A stretch of DNA of 64,000 nucleotides from Anisodus tanguticus (Eukaryota > Streptophyta > Magnoliopsida > Solanales > Solanaceae), in the NCBI GenBank assembly GCA_034509755.1, contig CM067544.1, forward strand, positions 13,201,001 to 13,265,000, written 5' to 3'. A program made the position numbers and the translations under genes. The notes under the pieces are model-generated. The model did no database searches. It saw only the letters and a program-made list of their open reading frames with translations, and was not told where the DNA came from. This document shows positions 1-10,839 of the stretch, one piece after another (positions within the stretch are counted from its first letter, which is position 1; every line of letters begins with the position of its first letter).

Positions 1-126
1 CCAAAAGAAGCGATGGATTGTAGTATTTTCTCAAACATTAATTGAGAAGATGAAGAAATGATTTTGTTGTCAAGCCCGAAAATATAATCGCTGAAATGGC
101 ATGAGTACAAGCGCGAGCGCGGTTTC

Positions 127-327
127 TGTATTCATTGATATATTCCAATCTTGAAATATATATACAAGTATATAATGCTAATATTAAGAAAGCTCTATCT
201 AATTATCCTAAATAATATGATACTAATTTACAATCATATGCTAATTATTCTAAATTATGTGATTACAATTTATATAATTGATGGTGATTTGAGATAATTA
301 TGGGATGACTCCATAATTATCCTAACA
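127..327 (-). repeat. 3' LTR of copia element A
   Basis: This 201-bp copy matches 5010-5224 with scattered substitutions. The best-conserved stretch is the AT-rich block ending cataattatcctaaca. The outer end is less similar to its partner than the inner end. It is the downstream LTR because the element reads on the minus strand. Confidence 0.85.
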
Positions 328-344
328 GTCCCCCACAGTCTTTG

Positions 345-1893
345 CGGGAGGTTCTCGTATGCTGAGACTGTCCCTGAAATCATCAAATAGTACGCGCGGA
401 AGACCTTTGGTGAAAATGTCGGCAATTTGATAACGAGACGGTACATGGAGAACACAGACTTGTCCACGTGCAACCTTTTCTCAGACAAATAATATATCAA
501 TTTCTATGTGTTTTGTGCGTTGATGCTAGACAGGATTACCGGATAAGTATATCGCACTCACATTATCACAATAAACAACAATTGCTTTTTCAATCGGACA
601 ATGAAGCTCTAGAAGAAGATTATGGAGCCAACATGATTCAACAACCACATTGGCTACCCCTCGGTATTCTGCTTCAGCGCTCGACCAAGACATCATTAGC
701 TGTCGTTTGGACGACCATGAAATGATTTTGTCTCCCAAAAACACACAATAACCGGAGGTGGAATGTCGTGTGTCCGGGCAGCCACCCCAATCTGCATCTG
801 TATAAGATGAGAGACTCGTAATAAAGGACTTATATAGATGCAATCCAAAATGAAGAGTACCCTTAACATATCGCAGAATTCGCTTGAGAGCCCTCATATG
901 CTCTTCTTTCGGATCATGCATATGTAAGCATACTTGCTGAACCGCATAGGAGATATCAGGTCTCGTGAAAGTAAGATAATGCAGGGCCTGTGCCATACTG
1001 CGGTAATGTGTTGGATCATTGTATGAAGTACCTGTAGAGTTACTCAATTTGGCCTTTGTATCAACCGGTGTATGAGACGGTTTGCACGAGGACATCCCGA
1101 TTGTGTCAATGATCTTCTCAACATATTTCTTTTGATTGAGAAACATACCACCTACATATTGAGTTACAACAATGGCTAAAAAATAATTTAAAGGACCCAA
1201 ATCCTTAAATTCTATTTTGAATGTCGTGAGAATGATGTCATCTACATATTGAAGGATATATGTCATGTCATTTCCATTCTTATAAATGAACAAGGGCTGA
1301 TCGGACTTGCTGTGTGAGAAACTCGGTGTGGATACAAACCTTGCAAACCTGTTATACCATGCCCGGGGAGCCTGTTTCAAACCATATAAAGATTTTTTCA
1401 ACAGACAACCATAATCCGGATATGTAGGATCTTGGATACCCAAAGGCTGGTGCATTTAAACTGTCTCTTGTAAATGGTCATGTAAAAATGCATTTTTGAC
1501 ATCCAACTGATGAATGGACCATGATTTTGCTAGTGTCAGGCTAAGAACAGTCATGATAGTTGCTGACTTAACCACCGGACTGAATGTTTCACCACAATTC
1601 ACGCCAACCTCCTAAGACCTGCCATTACCAACAAGACGAGCTTTGTATCTCACAAAGGAGCCATCAGAATTCTTTTTATGACAGAAAACCAACATAGACC
1701 TGATTATGTTCACATTAGATGGACGAGGCACTAACTCCCACGTCTTATTCTTAATAAGAGCATCAATTTCGTCTAACATGACAGCTTTTCGATTTCGGTC
1801 TGATAGGGCTGCTTTGGGATTTTTCGGAATAGGTGATGGTTGGACCGAAGATGATAGGTCAAAATAATATTTGGGCAGAAAAATCCCGTGCAT
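345..1893 (-). pseudogene. Copia A reverse transcriptase-RNase H remnant
   Basis: This is the C-terminal part of a copia polyprotein, which copies element RNA into DNA inside a virus-like particle. The N-terminal RT part (1612-1893) shows the NKTWELVPRP block and YKARLV. The catalytic YVDD box and the KKSLYGLKQAPRAWY block lie in 526-1455. They are followed by the RNase H signature with TDADWGG, SSAEAEYR and YCDN. The final residues, ending near 345, continue in another frame (270-500). At least two frameshifts or stops separate these blocks, so this is a broken copy. Its closest relatives in the window are elements B and C. Confidence 0.9.
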
Positions 1894-2233
1894 GGCACGT
1901 GTTTCAATGGTCCTAGGTTGGGCTAAACTGACGGCTGAAGAGTAGGGCTATCTGGTATGGTATTAGGCCGAATGGATGTTGGATTTTGGGCCAAGGCAGA
2001 CGGTTGGTTATTTCGGTTTTCTATCGGGTTATTGGGCCGAGAGGGATTGGAATTATGGGCTTGAAAATATGGGTCTGGATGCTGGGGTGGGTCACGAGTG
2101 AGGGAACAGTGAGCTCCCTCATTTGGGCCTTCCAGCTACGAGAAGTGGACTAGGCCGAGGCCGACGGTAAAGTGGCAGTGACATCCACACCTCGGACTGG
2201 CCCAGTCCCATTTTGTGGTTGGACTGGTACGGT

Positions 2234-3652
2234 TTAGGGATTATCTTGGGCCGGTCCCATCTGATTTTGGGTATTGAGACGGTGATATAAAATTGGATGT
2301 ATTCTGTTATCCAAAAAATCATATGAAGGTGGGGATGCCACATGAGAATTAGCAAACGGGAATGTAGACTCGTCAAAAATTACGTGACGAGAAATAATGA
2401 TTTTCCCATTCTTCATATCATAACATTTATATACCCTATGATTTTGTGGGTATCCCAAAAACACACAAGGAGTGGAACGGGCCTGAAGTTTGTTAATGGT
2501 TGTGGACGGAAACAAGGGATAACACAAACACATAAAAACTAGCAAATTTGTAAAAGACCGGACACGATGGTAAAACATTTGTGTAGGTGATATGTTGGAG
2601 AGTAGTTTGCTAGGAAGAATGTTTAAAATATATGTGGCCATTTGAAGTGCATGATGCCAGAAAACCGGTGGTGTGGATGAATGCACAAGAAGTGTGCAGA
2701 TTATATTGTTAATTGTTTGAATTTTTCTTTCGGCTTTCCCATTTTGAGGTGATATATATGGGGATATGAAAGGCGCAAAGACATCCCATTTTGGTGACAA
2801 AAATCATTAAATTTGGCATTTATGAATTCCATCCAATTGTCACATTGAAAATATTTAATGAATTTGTCAAATTGGGTTTTGATAAAAACACTAAATTATT
2901 TAAAAATGATGAAGGCTTGCGATTTCTTCCCTAATGGAAATGTCCACAGAAAATTTGAATAATCATCCAAAATAAACATATAATATTTATGACATGCAGA
3001 ACTCAAAACCAGTGATGTCCACAAATCACAATGCATAAGATCAAATGGCATAAGCGTATGTGAAGTAGATAATGAAAAAGGAAGTTTAAAATGCTTACCA
3101 AACACACAAGTTTGGCAAACAGAAGAGTCCAAAAGTTTGTTACAAGAAACAAAATTATTCTTCCTAAGAGTATTAAACACCGGTGCTCCCGATTGTCCCA
3201 ACCGATTATGCCATAGGATAGGAGAAATAGCTGCAAAGGTCGATGGTTTGGTCACGTGGTTGTTGGAAGTGGTAGTGATGGTATATAAGTCCCCCATGCT
3301 ATTACATCGCATTAGTGGCATCCCCGTCTGAAAATCCTTCATAGAAAACCCAAACGGATCAAAATTCACAGAAATATTATTATCAGTTGTAAAACGTCTA
3401 CACATATTAAGTTTTAATCAGTTTCGGTGCATGTAAGACGTTTTTCAAATATAATGGTGGGTGAGGTGGGGGGAGTTTTACTTTACCAATACCACGAATT
3501 GGATTTTCTTGTCCACTGCCGACAATAATATATTTATTACTGCTCCTATTAAAATAAGATGAGAGATTACCTTGATATGTCATCATATGTGACGTAGGCC
3601 CTGTGTCCATGTACCACAAATCATCTGGAACATTCAGATTCATGTTGTTCAT
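2234..3652 (-). pseudogene. Copia A protease-integrase remnant
   Basis: The protease active-site block reads YMDTGPTSHM (within 3407-3652), a variant of the usual DTG-A-S/T-H motif. It is followed in a second frame (2896-3405) by the GAG-pre-integrase zinc module, with LWHNRLGQ and CQTCVFGK, and by the start of the integrase core (HCDLW, FILDDYSNF). A third frame (2234-2800) carries the later integrase signature SPQNGKAERK and the downstream block CVFLGYPQNH. Integrase would insert the cDNA into the chromosome. Frame changes near 3405 and in 2800-2896 show that the gene is broken. Confidence 0.9.
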
Positions 3653-3681
3653 GGCTTGTTCGATATCAGTTGGAGCATAAC

Positions 3682-4704
3682 TTACGGAAGATGGTACATG
3701 GGCTGCAAAAGCTTGTTGCGGACGAGAACATGGAAGTTCAGGCTGTTAGTTTGAAGATGATGGCCTGGCCCACGACGAGGTGGGGTATCGACATGGAGGT
3801 GAATCCCATTGTGGTGTCTAAGCCCACGGCGGGTACTGCCCCCACTGGCCTCCGCCGGATTGGGCTTGCGGTTGCCACCCCTACCACGTCCCTTTCTGCC
3901 ATTATTTTTTCCTTTGTTATTATTGCGATTTGACTCCCATTTTTTACCATTGTTGTTGCAATTTCCGATTCCTCCCGAACTGGAATTTGGTGTCGCAAAA
4001 TCCGCAGAATATGAATTGGTGGAGACAAGGGATGTTCCGGCGGTGGCTGCCCCGAAGGCTTTCTGCTTTGCCTTGGGGGTTTCTTCGAGAATCAATATCG
4101 AACGAGCCTCATAAAATGGAGGCAACGGATTACTCTGCTGAGTGAATGTAGCAACCCCATCATAATGTTCATTCAACCCCGCAATCAATTGAAGAACCAA
4201 CCTTTAATTTGTCACTGCTGCACCAACGTTGGATAGTTGGTCGGCAAACATCTTCAACTTTTTACAATAAGTGGAAACGTTTAAGAAGCCATCCAATTTG
4301 ACATTGGTGAATTGGTTTTCAAGATATACCGCCCTAGAAAGTTTATTATCTTGAATTTTTTTTTGCAAATGTTCCCACGCTTGTTGAGTCGTAGAGTCCG
4401 GTTCCAATATGGTATACAAAAGGTCATTAGATATGGTGGGATAAATCCATTGAAAGACCATATCATCTAAACAAGACCATAACTTTTTGTCAATACCAGT
4501 GGTGTCCGATGAAGACTCGTAAGGGATGATATGGTCTATTACTTTGTATGTGCGGCAATGTATTTTGAATAACTCTTCCCAAGAGGAGTATTGCCCTTTT
4601 TCCATCTCAAGTGTAATTGAGATAAAGTTCTTGATGTTGTTTACGGCAAGAGCTGAATGAAATTTTTGTTTGTCGGTCATAGTTTCCCACGAAAAACAAA
4701 ACAA
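3682..4704 (-). pseudogene. Copia A gag remnant
   Basis: Gag would form the cytoplasmic particle that packages element RNA. The reading frame starts about 4680 with MTDKQKFHSALAVNNIKNF and runs to 4204. It continues, after an in-frame stop at about 4201-4203, as 3682-4200. The block around SWEELFKIH and the later CKKLKMFADQL are typical of the UBN2-type gag of plant copia elements. The C-terminal part is rich in Asn, Gly, Arg and Lys ([19 protein letters not shown]) and I find no CCHC zinc knuckle. Elements B and C have the same organisation. Confidence 0.85.
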
Positions 4705-4993
4705 GAATAAGAGAAGGAAAAAAATATTTTGTGATTGGTGAAATTTGGTGGAGTAACCCTAATGGTGTCGGCTAGGGTTGGGAAAAGAAGAAAAAACAAA
4801 ACCCAAAAGAGGGGTTGTTTTAGGGTAGCCGACGGGTGGGGTGGGTAGTGGATTAGGGTTAGGGTTTTAATTTTAGGTTTAGGGTTTGTAGAAAACCCTA
4901 GGTATTGTTTTGGTTGGGGGCCGAAAAAAGATAGTTTCTGGCTTAAGAGTGAGGCCGACGAGGGGGGGGGGGGAGGTTTAGGGCAAAAAGATT

Positions 4994-5009
4994 GTGGCTC
5001 TTGATACCA
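4994..5009 (-). other. Primer-binding site of copia A
   Basis: Read on the minus strand this is tggtatcaagagccac, directly next to the 5' LTR (5010-5224). It resembles the complement of the initiator methionine tRNA 3' end, used by most plant LTR elements to prime minus-strand synthesis. One extra base interrupts the usual tggtatcagagc. Confidence 0.75.
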
Positions 5010-5224
5010 TGAAGGAAATCAATCCCATGAGTTATTTCATTCTAATCCTGAAATATATATACAAGTGTATAATGCTAATATTAAGGAAGACCTATCTAAT
5101 TATCCTAAATAATATGATACTAATTTACAATCATATCATAATCATCCTAAATTATGTGATTACAATTTATATGATTGATGGTGATTCGAGATAATTATGG
5201 GACGACCCCATAATTATCCTAACA
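5010..5224 (-). repeat. 5' LTR of copia element A
   Basis: This 215-bp repeat begins tgaagg and ends aaca on the plus strand, so it starts TG and ends CA on the element strand. It is the upstream LTR, carrying the promoter side of the element. It differs from the 127-327 copy by substitutions and a small length change, so the insertion is not recent. Confidence 0.85.
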
Positions 5225-5229
5225 GTTTT

Positions 5230-6120
5230 CTATTTTTTTACTCCAATATAATATTCGATTTGAAGATATAAAAACTTTACCGGCTTTGTCTACTAGAAAT
5301 GAAAGTTATTCTTTTCAGAGAAAAGAAAGTTACTTTTTCAGTGAAAAGAAAGTTACTCTTTCTGGAGACTGAAATCCTAGTGATTTTCTACTCCAAGTTA
5401 CTACTCGGTTTAAAGAATATAAAAACTTTACCAATTTAGTGATTTTTGTTGGCTTGAAGATATAAAATCTTCGCTAGTTCTCATTGTTGTTTATTCGATT
5501 TGAAGAAGATAAAAACTTCATCAATTTATAAAATATGTTTGTTTTATATTCGGTTTGAACAAATAAAAACTTCGCCGTTTATTAAACTGAGCAATATTCT
5601 GAGAGAGTCGTTTTTCTGGCTAATATTGAAATTGGTGGTGGTCATGAAAGACCCTCGCAAGTTGTGAATTATGGTACAAAGGATCCTTCTACATTGTGTA
5701 TTTACACTATAAGAATGGATATCACTCAACTTTTCTACCACGCACAGAAAAAGGGCAATTGTTCGAAGGATATAAGTATATCCAGAATCATGTGACAACG
5801 GATCAAATTGTTGCTGCATTAAAGATGGTATTAGCAAAGGTAGACAGTGATTAATCTTCATTTAATTGCAAAAGACACTTCGAGATTCAATGCTTGCATG
5901 GCCGTGCATATGGATTGAATAATCGCTAAAATCTGGTCCATCTAAATTTACCAGCTGACATGTGTCCAAAATCAAAATGGGCACTGGACAAACTGGAGAA
6001 AAGAGGCATTGGAGGGGAGCCGAGTCCATGAATTTGACCTACTGTGATACTTAAAATATTCTTGAGACCATAAAATATGTATATATTATTTTGGGTCAAT
6101 AAAGATATACTTATGTAAGT
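5230..6120. other. Non-coding region with degenerate ~50-bp repeats
   Basis: I find no convincing gene here. Positions 5240-5580 contain several imperfect copies of a unit built around 'ttcggtttgaagatataaaaacttt', spaced roughly 50-150 bp. Near 6000-6030 a purine-rich stretch (gaggcattggaggggagcc) resembles a polypurine tract of a decayed LTR element. The region connects copia A to the hAT transposase remnant. Its own origin is unclear. Confidence 0.4.
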
Positions 6121-6421
6121 TTGATAAAAACAAGACATCAAGTAACTCGAGAACTTGTAGGGGAAAAGTCATTTTCACAAATTAGTGAGTTTGATGTTTA
6201 TGTTTTGCAGGGTGTTGTACCGTTCGAATCAATTGCTAATGAAAATGGACGTGATGACATGCTGAAATACTGGAGGGAGAATCAAAAGACATTTCTGAGT
6301 CTATCAAAGATGACCCGAGATGTGTTGAATATTCAAACGTCATCTACAGCTTCTGAAAGTGATTTTTGTATTGGAAGGTTTCAAATAGGAGAGAGCATAG
6401 ACACTCATTGGCGGGAGGCAG
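6121..6421 (+). pseudogene. hAT transposase C-terminal domain, upstream half
   Basis: hAT transposases cut and paste their element by acting on short terminal inverted repeats, and they dimerise through a conserved C-terminal domain. This segment contains that domain's first half: DMLKYWRENQKTF, then LSKMTRDVLNIQTSSTASES, matching the typical pattern of W-K-x-N, F-x-x-L-S, A-R-D-x-L and T-x-A-S-E-x-x-F. The reading frame is cut at 6421 by the LTR of gypsy element E and resumes at 16285. The N-terminal DNA-binding and catalytic regions are not seen in this window, so this is a remnant. Confidence 0.85.
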
Positions 6422-8520
6422 TGTAAAGACCCAGAAAAAAGATTTTTTTTAAAACACTCTCTTATTTGAACTAGAAGAGCTATATCTAACTTAGACTTCT
6501 ACTAGACCTAGATATTCCTCTAGGTCTTCCTTACTTAGAGGTTTTGTAAGACTCAAACACTCAACTTTTCACTATATCTTCAAAAGCCAAAAACTTCAAA
6601 GGAAAACCTCTCCTCTCCCCTCACCTTCTTGGAGAGCAAGGTTGGGAAAACAAAAAACAAGCGTCATCTACAACTTTTCACTATGTCTTCCATTTTGGTG
6701 AAGTTTTTGTCTCCCTTTTTTTTGGTTTTCCAAAAGCAAGGTTGGGAAAAGATCAAGTGTGCAAAAAGGAGAATAGTGGCAGTGGAATAAATTTTTTAAA
6801 GAAATAAAGGTGAGTTCTCTCACTCACAAATTCTTACTAAAATCCTATGATTTTGAGTTACAATGCATGTTAAAACATAATATGGATGTTGGAAGAGAAA
6901 TCATGCAAAAAGGGGTGTAGTATAACTTGTGATGAATTATTGATATAGTATTATCTTGTAACAAGTTTGACTCATGGTGATTGCGGATTATTTTCGCTGA
7001 GTTATCCTTGTTAGAATGGGATGAAATTTTCCAAGGTTGTATATCTCTCCTTCATGGCAGATTGAGTCCAAACATGGCCAAAAATGATATACGGTTTGAG
7101 AGTTATAGCTGTTTAAAGTTTCTGCCTCGGATCGATTGAAATCCGGAGGGGCAGTGAAATAATGTACATATTAGTAATGAATCTGAAAGTTTGTGCTAAA
7201 TAAAAGTTCTAGTTTTCTATGTTCTTGACAGTTTTAGACCTTACGGAGATCTATCCGACTTACGGATTAGAGTTATGACTGTTTTAATATTGTGTCTTAT
7301 TTTACAAAAATAATCTGGCGAGACAGTTTTCATAGGGTTGTTTCTTTCGTGAATTTGTACTAGTTAAACTAAGTATTTTAGAAGAAACTGGATATAGTGA
7401 TAGGTTACCGTGTTACCTTCGATTCGGCGCAAGAAACGCCTTATTTGGGGTTATGGTTTGAGAGTTATAACCCTTGCAAGTGAGAAAAGAAAAGAGTTGA
7501 AAGAATGAAATATTAATCGAATCTTCTGGAAATATGACTAAGTATGGAAGTCTATTATTGTGATATGTATGACTTCGTGATCTTATGTTCCTAGCATTGT
7601 AATCATATATGATGTGATTTTGTTGACATTGAAAGCTTCCTTACAATAAAGATTCCCTAGGGTGAGCTGGAGAAGACCAGAAGTATAACTTCCCTCCTCA
7701 GTAAAGATTCCCGAAGGTGAGCTGGGGAGGAGATTATGCATGATGTGAGTATTGTAGACTTGGAGGCTTCTTTCCAGTAAAGATTCCCTAGGGTGAGCTG
7801 GGTGGATTAGAAGTATAGCTTCCTTTTCCGGTAAGGATTCCTGCGGGTGAGCCGGGAGGGCCAAAAGTGGTTTTCCTCTCCAGTAAAGATTCTGGAAGGT
7901 GAGCTGGGGATGAGATTTTTGAGTGAATAATTATTATTGGCTTATACATTGAAGGTGTTGTAATATGGTTTCATAATGTTCTTATTATGTTTATAGTATG
8001 ATTGTACTTAGAACATTGCGAGGTTGCTTTGAATTTGTAAGGCCAGGTTCTTACTCAGCCCCGGATGGTAGGGTTGACTCTTTTTATCTAACATATTTCA
8101 GGAAAGCATGACAAAGGGAAATCTCCGTAACAGGGCTAATGATCTTTCCGCAGCCTCACTGTTCCACCAATCTATTGCTTTGGATTTGGTGAATGTTATC
8201 CTTGAATGAGTCTGTCTGAGGGACTAAGTTTTGTTATCTCAGAGAATTCCCACATGAGATTGTTTTCTTTTAGTTTCGAACTTCTCATTCTATATCTAAA
8301 ACTTTCATTGAGTCTAGATAGAAATTTTGGTTGCACGAGTATGGGCTTGCGCGTTCAACAAAGCAATACAAAATGGAGCTAACATGATTATATTATTTTC
8401 GCACTTAGATACATGCTTAATGTAGAAAGAATAGATTTTAATGGTTCGCCTGGGAAATGATAGTTGCCCAGGTGCCATCACGCTCTAACAGAAGACTTGA
8501 GATAAGTCGGGGCATGACCA
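6422..8520 (+). repeat. 5' LTR of gypsy element E
   Basis: About 2.1 kb, matching 14228-16284 throughout with scattered substitutions and small indels. It holds an internal minisatellite (7630-7915). Its last bases (gtcggggcatgacca) abut the primer-binding site. Confidence 0.92.
7630..7915 (+). repeat. Minisatellite inside 5' LTR of element E
   Basis: Five to six imperfect copies of a unit of about 45-60 bp share the core 'agtaaagattcccnnnggtgagctggg' alternating with 'gaagtataacttcc'. The same array lies at the equivalent place in the 3' LTR (15405-15690), so it predates insertion. Confidence 0.8.
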
Positions 8521-8522
8521 GT

Positions 8523-8540
8523 TGGTATCAAAGAGCAACC
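8523..8540 (+). other. Primer-binding site of element E
   Basis: tggtatcaaagagcaacc lies 2 bp after the 5' LTR and resembles the complement of the initiator methionine tRNA 3' end, with one inserted base. Confidence 0.75.
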
Positions 8541-8783
8541 AGGTTAGGAGATTTTAGGAAACTTCTTTGAGTTGGGTGTTGAACGGTTACTTATTGCGAC
8601 GGTGTGCGCGCCACCTTAGTAATAAGTGAACGGGATAACATCCTAAAAGGTTTCTCTTCTTTCATAATCTCCCCGTGCCTATCTTGAGTCTTTTCAAAGA
8701 CTTGGTTCTCATACTACCTCCTTCAAAGGATTATGAAAGGGGATTGTGCATCGGTAAACTAACTAGCAGTTATTTTTGTAGAT

Positions 8784-9311
8784 ATGGTTACAATACTAGT
8801 TCCAACCAAGAGGGAAGTGATTATTGAAACGAAAATGATAATGCGAGCTCATGATGAGTTCATGGACCATATGATGGACTCAGGAGACGATTTTGGTGCG
8901 TATATGGATGACACAATCGCACGTTGTACAGATTTTCTTAAGGATAATCGGAAGAGACGTTCATTTGACCTGACCTTTTTCAATTATCTGATTGGAGTCA
9001 TACTACAAATAATAGTCAACTTCATCCCGGGAGATTTACACTCCTCATTTAGAAGAGCAAAGATGCTATGCGGAGATAGTAAAAAAGGCTCCTTGCCCAA
9101 ATTTCTACATCAAGTGAAGAAAGTCTGGAAGATGAAGGAAAGAATGGACGATAGGGAAAGGGAGGCAAGGAACAAGGTTCACAAGGAGATGAATGCCAAC
9201 CTGTGGAATAGGCGAGTCACGCGGTTAAGCCCTTTAACAGGTGTTGTAGTAAATGCAAGTTTGAGTTGGAGATCTACAATGGGTGACGGAGAATTATCTG
9301 ATAAGATTTAG
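8784..9311 (+). CDS. Unidentified 175-aa ORF upstream of gag in element E
   Basis: An uninterrupted frame between the primer-binding site and gag of element E. I do not recognise it. The product begins MVTILVPTKREVIIETKMIM, has a central hydrophobic stretch (about residues 62-84, FFNYLIGVILQIIVNFI) and a charged Lys/Arg/Glu-rich second half (about 100-150, WKMKERMDDREREARNKVHK). It shows no zinc knuckle, protease or RT motif. The gag and pol frames of the same element are full of stops, while this one is open for 528 bp. It could be chance, a captured host exon, or an extra element-specific ORF. Confidence 0.4.
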   Translation: MVTILVPTKREVIIETKMIMRAHDEFMDHMMDSGDDFGAYMDDTIARCTDFLKDNRKRRSFDLTFFNYLIGVILQIIVNFIPGDLHSSFRRAKMLCGDSKKGSLPKFLHQVKKVWKMKERMDDREREARNKVHKEMNANLWNRRVTRLSPLTGVVVNASLSWRSTMGDGELSDKI

Positions 9312-9495
9312 TATAATGTTATGTCATTTGAGAGTATGATATAATGAAGTGTTATCAATGCAAGAAAGAAATAATATTGTTATTTTTCTTTATTTTTCTT
9401 GTGGTGTTACATGCTTATAAAGTAAAAGAAAATTTTGGGGAGTTAAAATAGACGTCTTGTCTTCTAAAATATAGGCGCGCTTGCCTTTACAGAAA

Positions 9496-10830
9496 ATGGT
9501 AGACTCACAAGTATCGGTGGTGCAAAGGTCGATCAGAACTACCCGGGGAAGAGTGAGGGGACAATATCAACCGCCAAAAGTTTCGGCACAGGAACTGAGG
9601 GCTCAAGAAGAGGTTCACCATGAAGATCCTAAACCTTCGGTTGAAAAAGCAGTGTCTCAAGATAGCGTGGAAAATGTTGAAAAAAATGAGGGTCAAGCGG
9701 CCCAGGAAATGGTGGGACAAAAGTTGGATAGACTCATAGAGTTGATGACAGTTGTAGCCCCACACCTGGTTCAGCCAGTATTGGCCCCGATCCATAATTC
9801 GCGGGCCCAGGAACCACCACTGGCAAAAAATGTAGGAGCTCAGTAGGTACCGGATAGACTATGGGCAAATTTTATGAGAAGGGAACCTATCTTCACTGGG
9901 AAGGACTCCAAGTCCGATCCGATAATATTTCTCGATGAGGTGGAAGACCTACTATTTACCATGGGATGTGTAGAAATGCATGGCATCAATTTGGTAGGCA
10001 TATGTCTAGTGGACGATGCGGGGTGTGGTAGAGAAATATTAGAAAGAATCGTCCCTCGATGTCATCATCGATGACGTAGGGGGAGTTTAGAGTCATATTC
10101 GTTGAAAAGTACATGCCTAACACCCAAAAAGATGCGCTCAGACGTGAGTTTGAACAGTTGAAACAAGAAGACAGCAATGTGCAAGAATATGATACCAAGT
10201 TCGTGTGATTGTCGGCATACAACGCACACATTATTCCTATGGAAAGGGAAAATGTCAAAAGATTTATCGAGGGTTAGAATCCGAACTTGGCAGAGAAGGT
10301 AGTGGCATTAGCCAATGATCAGACTTACCTTCAGATCATTGACATGGCAATGAGTGTAGAAAGTTTTGCTAAAGCTAAAAGAGAATATTCGCAGAAGAGG
10401 TTTCGATCGTCGGGATCCTTTAATCAAAATCAAAACCAGAGGCAAGAAGGTAGTAAGGGTTCTTCAAAGCCGAGCCAATCGGTAGACCAGTCTCATCGTG
10501 GGTCCCAAGGAAAGAAAGGGTTTAATCATCAAGGAAGCAATGTCAAGGCCACCAACCCTAATGTGGAAAGTGATAGATCGGTCTGTAAGGTATGTCAAAA
10601 GAAATATTTTGGGGAATGCAGGTTCTCAGAGAGAGATTGTTACAACTGTGGAAAACCAGACCACTATGCCAGGGATTGCAAGAAGAGAACCCAAACTCAG
10701 TTTTCTCATGGGAGGTCAGAAACGACCACAACTACCCACAAGGGAAATCAGGGCCACCGGTCCCGACAGAGTCAGGGAGGTCAACAGTCCAACAATCCTA
10801 ACCGACTCAATTCTTTGCCTAGAGGAATAA
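9496..10830 (+). pseudogene. Gypsy E gag remnant with CCHC zinc knuckle
   Basis: Gag starts near 9496 (MVDSQVSVVQRSIRTTRGR) and reaches an in-frame stop at about 9844. It continues as RREPIFTGKDSKSDPIIFLD, the typical start of the gypsy capsid fold. A frameshift near 10060 leads into 10080-10280 and then 10287-10830. The nucleocapsid knuckle CYNCGKPDHYARDC (10638-10679) is a perfect C-x2-C-x4-H-x4-C. A Gln/Asn/Ser-rich basic region precedes it. The protein would package element RNA, but stops and frameshifts make it non-functional. Confidence 0.85.
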
Positions 10831-10839
10831 GGCAGAGGC

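Larger units (their letters stand above)
127..5224 (-). mobile_element. Ty1/copia LTR retrotransposon A, degenerate
   Basis: The element is bounded by two similar direct repeats (LTRs 127-327 and 5010-5224) that begin TG and end CA. Flanking 5-bp sequences gtttc (122-126) and gtttt (5225-5229) look like a mutated target-site duplication. Read on the minus strand, the order is 5' LTR, primer-binding site (4994-5009), gag, protease, integrase, reverse transcriptase and RNase H, then a G-rich polypurine stretch (about 328-340), then the 3' LTR. The order integrase before RT defines copia. All coding parts carry stops or frameshifts, so the copy is not autonomous. A 12-G run sits in the leader (4962-4973). 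Confidence 0.9.

Noticed and set aside
3809..4145. Plus-strand frames overlapping copia A gag
   Set aside because: They are antisense shadows of a GC-richer gag segment.
7630..7915. Regularly spaced repeats resembling a CRISPR array
   Set aside because: Units are imperfect, the whole array is duplicated in both LTRs of a retrotransposon, and the genome is eukaryotic.
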